A stretch of DNA of 64,000 nt, taken from the NCBI GenBank assembly GCA_902705865.1, contig CACSIO010000056.1, forward strand, positions 62,001 through 126,000, written 5' to 3'. Source of the DNA: BD1-7 clade bacterium (lineage in GTDB: Bacteria; Pseudomonadota; Gammaproteobacteria; Pseudomonadales; DT-91). The notes beneath the pieces were generated by a model. The model was given only the letters and a program-made list of their open reading frames with translations, ran no database searches and was not told where the DNA came from. How positions within the stretch are numbered: the stretch's first letter is position 1; each line of letters starts with the position of its first letter. This document shows, piece after piece, positions 51,813 through 59,678 of the stretch. Both the position numbers and the translations under genes were made by a program.

Positions 51813-53174
51813 ATGACGGCAAGCGAGCATACATTGCAACCCGATAGTACTGATCTTGACCACGTTCCCGGTACGTATGGCTGGCCGATGCTGGGTGAAG
51901 TTATTGCATTGTTGCGTGACTTTAACGGCGTTATTTTTGATCACGTTGAAAAATACGGCAATGTGTCTCGATTGCAGTTAGGCATCCAAAAAGGGTTGTT
52001 GGTTACTCATCCGGATGATTTACAGCCGATTTACCTTGATAAAGACCGCAACATGTCTTCAGAAATGGGCTATGCCGAAACGCTTGGGCGGTTTTACGGC
52101 GGCGGTTTGGCACTGATTGATTTTGATGTGCATAAAGCCCATCGGCGAATTTTTCAAAACGCGTTTAAGACTCAAGCTATTCGCGGTTATTTGGATATCA
52201 TGAATCCGACGCTTCGAGACGGTATTGAAGACTGGGGTGATAAATCGGATTTTCATTTTTTTGATGCCATCAAGTCGCTGTTGTTGGCTCAAGCCAGTGA
52301 TATTTTTCTGGGGTTAGACAAAGACGATCAAAACACAGAAAAGCTGAGTCAGGCGTTTTTGGATATCAACGAAAAAGGTTTGTTGGCGATTATTCGTAAA
52401 GAGATTCCGGGCTTGGCCTTCCACCGAGGTATGGAAGGCAAGCGTTTTCTCTATGGTTTTTTGCAATCTTTAATAGCACCAAAGCGCGATGGTGATGGTA
52501 AAGATCTGATGAGTATTCTGGTCAAAGAACGCGACGAGAATGGCGAATACTTCAGCGATGATATTCTTCTTCCACACTTGGCGTTCTTACTTTTCGGGGC
52601 TCACGATACTACGACGGCAACACTGACCAATATGCTGATGTATCTGGCTCGGCCAGAAAACCAAGCATTGAAACAACGGGTTTATGATGAAGTTATCGCA
52701 CTCGACAAAACGACGCTCGATTATGAAGATCTTGATAACTTGCCGTTGATTGAGCAGTGCATGCTCGAAACCTTGCGGCTGCATCCACCAGTGCCGTTTA
52801 ATATGCGACGCACATTGCAAGAAACCACCATAGGCGGATATCGTGTGCCGGCGAATACTATTCTTTACAATACGCCCGTTTGGGCGGGTCGTAGTGACGA
52901 GTTTTGGACGGATCCACTTAAGTTTGACCCGGATCGCTGGGGTGATGATCGCGAAGAACAGAAGATCCACAACTTTGCGTTTATTGGTTTTGGTGGGGGC
53001 GCCCATAAGTGCATCGGTATGCACTTTGCGATGATGCAGGCGAAAGTATTCCTAAATCACTTCATGCGTACGTATGATTTTTCGACTGCCGAAGGTTACA
53101 ACCCGAAGGTCCAAGTCGTACCTATGCCGAAGCCGGTTGATAATTTGCCGATGACATTACGCCGCCGTAGCTGA
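51813..53174 (+). CDS. Cytochrome P450, CYP26/CYP120/CYP51-like group
   Basis: About 453 residues. Signatures: I-helix GAHDTTT, K-helix ETLR, and haem loop FGGGAHKCIG with Cys400. The 'PGTYGWPMLGEV' start and 'LRLHPPVPFNMRRT' region resemble the CYP120/CYP26/CYP51 group, which acts on isoprenoids, sterols and retinoids. There is no membrane anchor. AGGAG precedes the ATG. It sits between a START-like gene and an LLM oxidoreductase gene, suggesting an oxidative pathway for a hydrophobic, perhaps isoprenoid, compound. Substrate not determinable. Confidence 0.9.
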   Translation: MTASEHTLQPDSTDLDHVPGTYGWPMLGEVIALLRDFNGVIFDHVEKYGNVSRLQLGIQKGLLVTHPDDLQPIYLDKDRNMSSEMGYAETLGRFYGGGLALIDFDVHKAHRRIFQNAFKTQAIRGYLDIMNPTLRDGIEDWGDKSDFHFFDAIKSLLLAQASDIFLGLDKDDQNTEKLSQAFLDINEKGLLAIIRKEIPGLAFHRGMEGKRFLYGFLQSLIAPKRDGDGKDLMSILVKERDENGEYFSDDILLPHLAFLLFGAHDTTTATLTNMLMYLARPENQALKQRVYDEVIALDKTTLDYEDLDNLPLIEQCMLETLRLHPPVPFNMRRTLQETTIGGYRVPANTILYNTPVWAGRSDEFWTDPLKFDPDRWGDDREEQKIHNFAFIGFGGGAHKCIGMHFAMMQAKVFLNHFMRTYDFSTAEGYNPKVQVVPMPKPVDNLPMTLRRRS

Positions 53175-53219
53175 GTTGTTAAGCGTGCTCGGTCAAATCA
53201 CAGTTAGAGAGATTTTTTG

Positions 53220-54248
53220 ATGACTAAACCATTCCTGATTGACGGACCTTTTTATGCCACGCTGGAAACAGCGAAAGACACAGCGTTAGAAATGGCAGAC
53301 GTAGGCTATGACGGTGTCTATACCATGGAAGGTGCACACGATCCGTTCTACCCGCTGATTGTTGCCAGCGAACATGCACCGCAGTTGGATATCTCCACGG
53401 CGATTGCGGTGTCGTTTCCGCGCAATCCGATGCATCTGGCTTATCAAGCATTGGATCTGCAGAACTTCTCCAAAGGTAATTTTTACCTAGGATTGGGGTC
53501 GCAAATCAAGCCGCATATTGAAAAGCGTTTTGGCGTTGATTTTTCGCCAGTTGCCAAACGTATGCGTGAACAAATCCTTGCCATTCGCGCCATATTCGAT
53601 TGTTTTCAGCACGGTGAGCGGCTTAATTTTGAGGGCGAATACTATCGCCATACCTTGATGGGGCCGATGTTTAATCCGGGGCCTTGCGAGTTTGGTTTAC
53701 CGCCGATTTTAACCGGAGGTTTCGGGCCAAAGATGTGTGAAATGGCCGGAGAAGTGGCCGACGGCTTGATTGTACATCCGTTTAACAACGTGGCGTATTT
53801 GCAAGATCACGTGATGCCTAACGTTAATCTGGGCAAAGAGAAATCTGGCCGTGATAGCGATTTTACCTTGTCGATCTCAGCCATGGTGGTAACCGGTACG
53901 AATGAGCTGAATTTCCAGAATGCCTACAATGGCGTACGTTCGTTGTTGGCGTTCTATGGTTCTACTCCTGCGTACTTACCTGCGATGAAAGCCCTGGGCT
54001 TTGAAGACTTGCAGCCAACACTGAATCGACTGTCGAAAGAAAACCGCATGGAAGAAATGGAAGCCTTGATTCCGGATGAATTTGTTCAGCAGTTTGCGGT
54101 AGTGGCAGAGCCCAAAGACGTTGCTGCAAAGCTTATCGAGAAGTACGGTGATGTTGCTGGGCGAATCAGCATTTACGCGCCATATTTTGCCGAGAATGCT
54201 ATGTGGAAAGAAATTATTGCTGATATCAAAAGGTTACAGGGCCGATAG
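53220..54248 (+). CDS. LLM-class flavin/F420-like oxidoreductase
   Basis: About 342 residues, a luciferase-like TIM barrel ('EMADVGYDGVYTMEGAHDPF', 'ISTAIAVSFPRNPMHLAYQALDLQNFSKGNFYLGLGSQIKPH', 'GFGPKMCEMAGEVADGLIVHPF'). It matches the subgroup often labelled F420-dependent, though FMN use is likely in this host type. It is the third gene of the operon with the START-like protein and the P450, spaced 45 bp from the latter. Distinct from the shorter LLM enzyme at 40186. Confidence 0.88.
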   Translation: MTKPFLIDGPFYATLETAKDTALEMADVGYDGVYTMEGAHDPFYPLIVASEHAPQLDISTAIAVSFPRNPMHLAYQALDLQNFSKGNFYLGLGSQIKPHIEKRFGVDFSPVAKRMREQILAIRAIFDCFQHGERLNFEGEYYRHTLMGPMFNPGPCEFGLPPILTGGFGPKMCEMAGEVADGLIVHPFNNVAYLQDHVMPNVNLGKEKSGRDSDFTLSISAMVVTGTNELNFQNAYNGVRSLLAFYGSTPAYLPAMKALGFEDLQPTLNRLSKENRMEEMEALIPDEFVQQFAVVAEPKDVAAKLIEKYGDVAGRISIYAPYFAENAMWKEIIADIKRLQGR

Positions 54249-54325
54249 GCTTGGGTTTTTGGCTGGTTATCCACTATAGCCAGCCGATATAATCAGAACT
54301 TAGATCCATGTTAGATTGATGCAGA

Positions 54326-54907
54326 ATGAGCAAAGCCCTACGTACGCGCCAAAAAATCCTAGATACCGCCGCTCAACTTATTTATGAGCATGGTTTAACC
54401 CGTTTTCGCATTGATGATCTGGTTGCCGATGTTGGTATCACTCGGCAGACATTTTATCGCTACTTCAAAAATAAAAACGAAGTTATGACCGCGGTCGTGG
54501 TCGCCAATGGGATCAAACTGGCCGAGCGTGTGTTTGAAGAACTTACGGCAATGCAATTGTCGTTTGAAGATTTCCTGGTTGAGGGGGTGGTTCATTCGGT
54601 TGAAATGATTAAAAGCGAAGACAGCTTTTACCGGTTTCTTGAAGATGACCTGACACCTGCAGTGGGTATCATGATCGAGAATTTCCTCACCGTCGAACAG
54701 GCGATGCTTCCGCTTGCCGACCCCTATATTGAGCGTGCGCGGGAATCGGGTATCGTTAAAGCCGAGGTAACAACACACGATATTTTGCGCTGGATATTTC
54801 GCGCGTTTCTGTCTGAGATGTTGTTGTCAGGGCTAGAGCCTGTGGAAGCAAGGCGCAATTATCTGAAGAAGATGTTGGTCCCTTCAATCTGTTACGATTT
54901 ACGCTGA
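54326..54907 (+). CDS. TetR-family transcriptional regulator
   Basis: A 193-residue TetR protein with the helix-turn-helix 'DVGITRQTFYRYFKNKNEV' at about 36-54 and a helical ligand domain. It follows the SRPBCC-P450-LLM operon by 77 bp on the same strand, so it is the best candidate regulator for that operon and for the TTACA-N11-TGTAA sites. Ligand unknown. Confidence 0.88.
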   Translation: MSKALRTRQKILDTAAQLIYEHGLTRFRIDDLVADVGITRQTFYRYFKNKNEVMTAVVVANGIKLAERVFEELTAMQLSFEDFLVEGVVHSVEMIKSEDSFYRFLEDDLTPAVGIMIENFLTVEQAMLPLADPYIERARESGIVKAEVTTHDILRWIFRAFLSEMLLSGLEPVEARRNYLKKMLVPSICYDLR

Positions 54908-55014
54908 TTCAGGTGATGGAGTTTTCGCTGCTGAGTGTGTTTTATCGGCGTACTACATTGGCTCTCTCATGTATTTGTACATAACCAGGGCTTGATGCGA
55001 TACCTCACGATAAT

Positions 55015-55028
55015 CTGATCTGAATCAA
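55015..55028. promoter_or_regulatory. FNR/DNR-like box upstream of the globin gene
   Basis: CTGAT-N4-ATCAA, one mismatch from TTGAT-N4-ATCAA, centred about 116 bp before the globin start. Distance would allow a promoter between box and gene, though no -10 is obvious. Confidence 0.4.
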
Positions 55029-55137
55029 AGTAATTAGCATCCTTCTGCACGGTGGTGGAATTTTTCTCGAACTTCTGTCGAACGATCGTTAGACTGCGAT
55101 TCAGTGTTAAGAATGATAATAATCAAGAGGCTCCTGC

Positions 55138-55569
55138 ATGTTTGATCATCATATTGAGGTTATCGAATCATCGGTTAGTGAAGCGCGGCGTCGAGTTGGC
55201 ATCAAGGCGCTTTCCGTACCGTTGCTGAAGCGTCTTTTCGAAACCTTTCCTGAAACCGCGGATATGTTTGATATCGAGAGTCTGGAAGGGTTTGCTCCGG
55301 AGAAATTCCAGTACGTCTTGGATTTAATCGTCGACACACTCAAGCGCCCCGAGTATGCACGTGAATCCGTTGAAAATGAGATTGTGCGCCATCAGATGTA
55401 TGCGCTAAAAGATGAAGAGTATTACTTTGTGCTGGTCGAGTCTGTGCCTGAATGTGTGAAGTCAGTTCTGGCTGATGACTGGACGGACGAAATGGAAGAA
55501 TGCTGGAGTGATGCAGTGTATGGATTAAAGGGTTTTATTCATGAATCTGTGGCTGAACTGGGGTTGTAG
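55138..55569 (+). CDS. Single-domain globin
   Basis: A 143-residue globin-like protein. 'LLKRLFETFPETADMFD' fits helices B-C with the CD-corner Phe, and 'RHQMYALKDEEYYFVLV' fits helix F with proximal His85. 'WTDEMEECWSDAVYGLKGFI' fits helices G-H of the Vitreoscilla/flavohaemoglobin globin family. No reductase domain. It probably binds O2 or NO in the cytoplasm. GAGG precedes the ATG and an FNR/DNR-like box lies upstream, consistent with the NO-related genes elsewhere in the window. Confidence 0.75.
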   Translation: MFDHHIEVIESSVSEARRRVGIKALSVPLLKRLFETFPETADMFDIESLEGFAPEKFQYVLDLIVDTLKRPEYARESVENEIVRHQMYALKDEEYYFVLVESVPECVKSVLADDWTDEMEECWSDAVYGLKGFIHESVAELGL

Positions 55570-55659
55570 TTAAGGTTTTCAGTTCGGAGTTGCAGTTCGT
55601 GTTGACCTTGGCAGTGATCAACGAAAGTAAGACAGGCAACTACAGAAGGTAGAGAAAGG

Positions 55660-55701
55660 GAAAAATACTGGGTTAGCAACTGTGAAGCTGGCTGCTAACC
55701 C
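55660..55701 (-). terminator. Terminator after the TerB-like gene
   Basis: On the minus strand, a perfect 9-bp stem GGGTTAGCA / TGCTAACCC with a 14-base loop is followed by AGTATTTTT. It lies nine bases past the stop codon at 55711. Confidence 0.7.
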
Positions 55702-55710
55702 TTAGCCATG

Positions 55711-55947
55711 TCAGGCGGCAACTTTACTGACGATTTCGGTCAATTTTTCGTGCATTGCCTGATCAATCTCATCCGGTTTGATACGCGAAATAATATTCTG
55801 TAATACGCGAATTTCGTTGTCGTCGATCTCTCCATCGCGCTCGGCAATCACAAGCAGCTTGCCTAACTCCTGCGCATCGAGTTTTCCGTCTTTAAAACAC
55901 TCGATAGAGCGAAAAGACATTTCCAGATAATCACGTGATTCCGTCAT
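55711..55947 (-). CDS. Small TerB-like acidic protein
   Basis: 78 residues, all helical, acidic, with EF-hand-like spacing ('DGKLDAQELGKLLVIAERDGEIDDNEIRVL') resembling the TerB/tellurite-resistance fold core. It starts 23 bp after the stop of the peptidoglycan amidase gene on the same strand, so the two are probably one transcript ended by the hairpin at 55660. It could regulate or neutralise its partner, which is speculation. Family assignment tentative. Confidence 0.65.
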   Translation of the reverse strand: MTESRDYLEMSFRSIECFKDGKLDAQELGKLLVIAERDGEIDDNEIRVLQNIISRIKPDEIDQAMHEKLTEIVSKVAA

Positions 55948-55969
55948 TGTAGGAACTTCCTGTTAGTTG

Positions 55970-56737
55970 TTATTGATTGGCTGCAATCGGAAGCCGAATG
56001 AAACGTTTGATCACATTCATCGACCGTTGCTTCTCTGCCACCATGATTCCTTCACGACTGCCTGCCTCGTTGGTATTGCCTTCGATGGTAACGACTCCGT
56101 CATCATTGACCGCATCGACAATGCCAATATGTGAAAAGGTAAACACAACGATATCACCGCGATTGGGCGTGTGTGCTTGATTGTCAGGTTCAAACACCAG
56201 GCAATCGTTAGCTTCTGCCCACTGAGTTAAAAAACGATGTACAGAGGCTTCTCGGGGAGCATGCACGTGTTGGTAGTTGCCGTTGTCGTCCAGCAGCTTT
56301 TGCACACACAGTGACACAAACGCAGCACACCATGGGTAACCGTCTCCGGGGATGGTATCGGCGGCAAAAATTTCCATCATGCGCATGTCGTCACCGGCGA
56401 GGTTGTTGCCGGTTTCTCGGGCACCCAGGTAGTTGCGGGCAATATCCGCCAGTGCTTTTTGTGCGGTGTTGCTATCTTGTTGGCTTTGAGCGGTTTGTTG
56501 AACTTGCGAGGCAACCTGACATGCCAGCATGAGGGCAGACCAGGTGTACTTGCCAACGACGCCATCAATGGTCAGTGATGCTTGGGTTTGAAATGATTTT
56601 ACCGCAGCATGTGTTGCCGGACCGAAATCTCCATCGACGGTGAGATTAGGTGATGGATTAACGGCTTTGTTGAGGCTGGCTTGTAGATCACGCACAGCAT
56701 CTTGCTCGGTACTGCCTTGTTGAAGTAGCGGCTTCAT
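55970..56737 (-). CDS. Peptidoglycan-binding and CHAP-domain amidase/peptidase
   Basis: About 255 residues from the ATG at 56737, chosen because AAAGGGA lies seven bases upstream (the frame stays open to 56830). An N-terminal peptidoglycan-binding type 1 domain (about 10-75) is followed by a CHAP domain with catalytic Cys in 'YPWCAAFV', His in 'FSHIGIV', and Asn in 'IEGNT'. No signal peptide, so it is not exported by the Sec route. Phage endolysin and secretion-system effector origins are both possible; no phage genes are near. It is likely co-transcribed with the TerB-like gene. Confidence 0.83.
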   Translation of the reverse strand: MKPLLQQGSTEQDAVRDLQASLNKAVNPSPNLTVDGDFGPATHAAVKSFQTQASLTIDGVVGKYTWSALMLACQVASQVQQTAQSQQDSNTAQKALADIARNYLGARETGNNLAGDDMRMMEIFAADTIPGDGYPWCAAFVSLCVQKLLDDNGNYQHVHAPREASVHRFLTQWAEANDCLVFEPDNQAHTPNRGDIVVFTFSHIGIVDAVNDDGVVTIEGNTNEAGSREGIMVAEKQRSMNVIKRFIRLPIAANQ

Positions 56738-56894
56738 GAGTAAATCCCTTTGCGTCTGTATTGAACTAATGGTGGCATGTTTTGCGCCACCATGAACAAT
56801 TAGACTACCGCGAACCCTGAGCGGATTCAAAGCAAATTATCCGTAACTTCTACATTGATTTTGAATGGAAATTGACTATGGAAATGCCCGTGAA

Positions 56895-57314
56895 TCAACC
56901 TTCAAGGGCTTTGCTTAATTCCGCAATATCGTCCAATAATTCTTGATCAGAAAGGCCGTTGGAGTATTCCTGAGCTTCTTCGATTGCGCTGCGTGCTTCG
57001 TCTAAACGTTCTTCATCAGCCAGCAGCATTGCCTGTGCATAACAGATTGATGCTTTGTAATCTCTGGCACCAATTTCATCGGCAAAACCCAGCGCTTTTT
57101 TGTAGTGGCGCAGTGCTTCTTCTGCGTCTTCTGTGAAATCTGCCAAGGTTTCCCATTGTACTGGGTGGTTTTTGCTTTCGTCGTCTTCGTTGTCGAAGCA
57201 GATGGATTGCAACTCTTGGTACAGACGAGAAAACTGCTCGCTGTTTTCGCTTTCGGCAGCCGCCAGCATGTCGGTTGCCAGAGTGTGTACTTGTTCGAAT
57301 ATTTTTGTGTTCAT
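56895..57314 (-). CDS. TPR-like helical protein
   Basis: About 139 residues, acidic, entirely helical, with two to three TPR-like repeats ('EALRHYKKALGFADEI', 'AQAMLLADEERLDEARSAIEEAQEYS'). The start at 57314 (MNTKIF) is preferred because the extra 20 residues of the longer frame (to 57374) are atypical; no strong Shine-Dalgarno is visible for either. No signal peptide. A scaffold or chaperone role is possible but unproven. Confidence 0.65.
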   Translation of the reverse strand: MNTKIFEQVHTLATDMLAAAESENSEQFSRLYQELQSICFDNEDDESKNHPVQWETLADFTEDAEEALRHYKKALGFADEIGARDYKASICYAQAMLLADEERLDEARSAIEEAQEYSNGLSDQELLDDIAELSKALEG

Positions 57315-57480
57315 GATGGGATTCCGCCAGAGTAGGTTGGCGGCGATGTTGTCAGTAATAGTGTGCAGGCGCAAGTGCTTTTACGACATAAGTATTGGGT
57401 AAACATTCGGTGAGATTTGCGTAGTTTATTTGGAGGAGCAAGGCGCTTGTTATTGATAGACTTAAAGGGCCAGCGAAATG

Positions 57481-57546
57481 AAAAAACTCCGGCCTGCAGA
57501 ACCCCCTCAGGGGCAGCGAGGGAATCCTGTGGTAGCCAGGCCAGAG
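57481..57546 (-). terminator. Large structured 3' element / terminator after the lipoprotein gene
   Basis: On the minus strand, arms CTCTGGCCTG and CAGGCCGGAG (one mismatch) enclose about 40 bases that contain a second hairpin (CCCCT-GAG-like stem), followed by six T. It is an unusually large, two-part hairpin for a simple terminator. Confidence 0.6.
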
Positions 57547-57564
57547 TGAAGTCGAAACGTTGAA

Positions 57565-58608
57565 TCAGTCGGTTATATCAACATCGAAACTGACATCGGC
57601 TGTTTCACCGAGATGGTTCTCAGTACTTACATTACCAAGTAGTCGGCGAGTCGTATTTTCGGTGATATCGTAGGTATTGTTTTCAGCACCGCCGAGGCTG
57701 ACGAGAAACCCAGGGTCGATCAAGTCATTCTGAATCAGTGTCATATAGCCGCGGCTGTTGCTCGTGGTTTCGATAACTCCAAGATCAAACTGATGGCTAC
57801 TTTCAGTGCTTAAAACGATGCGGTTGAAGGCGGTCATGGTCGCGAGGATGTTTTTGACATCATCCGTCAGGCCTGGCACGTCCGATGATACGGCAGCGAT
57901 AAAGTCAGCTTCGATATCATTGACGCATTCAATCGTCAGTGTTTCATCATCGAAGAGTGTTTGCATCGTAATCCCGCCGCTGCCGATAGCGCTGTAGTCG
58001 ATGGCAGTTGCGTCGGCGGTTAGCGTTCCGAGATTGGCTTGAATGTTCTGGGATAGTTGGAGCGCAGTATAGCTACCTGAGATCGTAGTCGAAGAGTCGT
58101 CTTCTGCGGTTGAGAAGTTAAGGGTAACGCTCATGCGATTGGTGGGCTCTGATGTCGGCTCGTCGTTATCGGTAACAAAACTGAATTGATAGTTGAGGGT
58201 CGTAGGGCCGTCTTCAACAAGGACTTCGAAACCGGATGTCTCGATGTTGCTGGTATTGGCGGGCATCCAGCTTTGTGCAACATGACAAAGTCGAATCTCA
58301 GACTCGCTACTATTAGCGCCGGGTTTGAGGGTGAAAAACATGCGGCGAGTTACTGTGCCTGAATCGGTGTCACCATCGAGTGTCACCGCCATTTGTTCAT
58401 CGCCCATTAGTACCCATAAGCCGTAAGGAACATCATTATTAACCCCGGATACAATGTAGCTATCAGGGCTGAATCGACTTTCGTCGCTACTTGGCGGATC
58501 AATTGAGTCGATGGGGGCAGGTGGCGTTGGCCCGACATCTTGGTTACATCCAGACAGGATAAAACCAGTGGTCAGCAATGATGTTAAAATGGTGGCAGTT
58601 TGTTTCAT
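57565..58608 (-). CDS. Putative lipoprotein of unknown function
   Basis: About 347 residues from the ATG at 58608; the frame continues to 58713 but the ATG opens a proper signal ending in the lipobox LSGC. A Pro/Ser/Asp-rich linker follows, then a beta-rich, acidic, Thr/Ser-rich domain with four scattered cysteines. I recognise no family. It is divergent from the TetR gene at 58627 with only 18 bp between start codons, so their promoters and leaders must overlap. Confidence 0.7.
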   Translation of the reverse strand: MKQTATILTSLLTTGFILSGCNQDVGPTPPAPIDSIDPPSSDESRFSPDSYIVSGVNNDVPYGLWVLMGDEQMAVTLDGDTDSGTVTRRMFFTLKPGANSSESEIRLCHVAQSWMPANTSNIETSGFEVLVEDGPTTLNYQFSFVTDNDEPTSEPTNRMSVTLNFSTAEDDSSTTISGSYTALQLSQNIQANLGTLTADATAIDYSAIGSGGITMQTLFDDETLTIECVNDIEADFIAAVSSDVPGLTDDVKNILATMTAFNRIVLSTESSHQFDLGVIETTSNSRGYMTLIQNDLIDPGFLVSLGGAENNTYDITENTTRRLLGNVSTENHLGETADVSFDVDITD

Positions 58609-58626
58609 AATCTCGGTTATCTTCTT

Positions 58627-59247
58627 ATGGTTCGTACGCGAAAGGCGCCGGCTGATCGGCGTGCACAAATCCTGCAAGCGACCTTCGATCTTGTAACGCA
58701 ACAGGGCTATCAAAGCGTATCCATGCGTGATGTGGCCGCACGTTGTGGTATTTCCAAAGCAGCGATTTATGTATATTTTCCGACCAAAGAGGCGCTCTAT
58801 AACACGGTCATTCAGAATGCCCTAGCGCTTCGCTTACAGCTGATTGAGGCTGCACTGACGCCTGATTTACCTGTGTATGAACAACTGTTCAATGTCTTGC
58901 ATGCGGTATTTCACCTAACGGCCTATAAAAGCGAATCGATGACGTCACTTATTGAGTTATCACATGTTTATGCAGAGGCCGAGTTGGCCGCGCACAAGCT
59001 GGCGATCGTTCAAATACTTACTGATATTATTGCCTCTGGTGAACAGCAGGGCGGCATACAATTGCCCGCTCAGTTGGCATCGGCCTCTGATGCAGCGCAT
59101 CTGTTGATAGATGCTGCAACGGGCGTTGCTGGAACTCTGGACATGCATACCGATGCACCAGTTGATCAGCAGCTCCGGCAAAAGCTCTCTCAGTTAACGT
59201 CTACATTTCTGTGCGGTTGGCAATCAGGTACAGGCCATCACCGATAG
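58627..59247 (+). CDS. TetR-family transcriptional regulator
   Basis: About 206 residues. The helix-turn-helix 'CGISKAAIYVYFPTKEAL' and the preceding 'RRAQILQATFDLVTQQG' are typical. The ATG at 58627 is preferred over the earlier TTG. It lies 431 bp upstream of the second HAE3 exporter and back to back with the lipoprotein gene, and may control either. Ligand unknown. Confidence 0.86.
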   Translation: MVRTRKAPADRRAQILQATFDLVTQQGYQSVSMRDVAARCGISKAAIYVYFPTKEALYNTVIQNALALRLQLIEAALTPDLPVYEQLFNVLHAVFHLTAYKSESMTSLIELSHVYAEAELAAHKLAIVQILTDIIASGEQQGGIQLPAQLASASDAAHLLIDAATGVAGTLDMHTDAPVDQQLRQKLSQLTSTFLCGWQSGTGHHR

Positions 59248-59678
59248 TGCTGATGTTGCTAAAATTCAGCCACTAACCCATCGCTCATGCACAATTACTC
59301 TTGTTCATTAATGACTTATGTTGGGTATCGGTCAGTAGTTATTTTTGCTGAACGGAGCCTAGAGTCAAACACTCTTTTATGAACTGCGTGACAAGGTTCC
59401 TAAAAGTAACCTTTGTATTTAGTTTTTACTTCGAGCTAATTAATATCTAAATCATGTGCTTAGAGTAAATTCCGGTACTCATCGGCTCTAAAATAATTAC
59501 CTCTGCAGGAAGTAACTATTACCTCTTGGGAGCCCGTTTGAAAGCTAAACAAATTGTCATCTCTTATAAGCTAATGCGATATAAACGAATCTGATAGAAT
59601 CGCGCGCGCTATTGGTTGATGTTCCAGCTGCAGTATCGGAATTCAGCTATAGGATTCGTAATCCCGGGATAAAAACGT
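59248..59678. other. Intergenic region upstream of the second HAE3 exporter
   Basis: 431 bp without a gene. It contains AAGGTT-N9-AACCTT (59393-59413) and a 9-bp direct repeat ATTACCTCT at 59496-59504 and 59518-59526 (22 bp apart, two helical turns). These are modest structures and could be operators for the upstream TetR. No convincing promoter picked. Confidence 0.4.

Noticed and set aside
40186-54248. The two LLM oxidoreductases as evidence of F420 synthesis
   Set aside because: No F420 biosynthesis gene is visible in the window, and family names alone do not establish the cofactor.
54261-54285. GGCTGG-N13-CCAGCC inverted repeat after the second LLM gene as a terminator
   Set aside because: No T-run follows on either strand and the arms are only six bases; could be an operator for the adjacent TetR but too weak to list.
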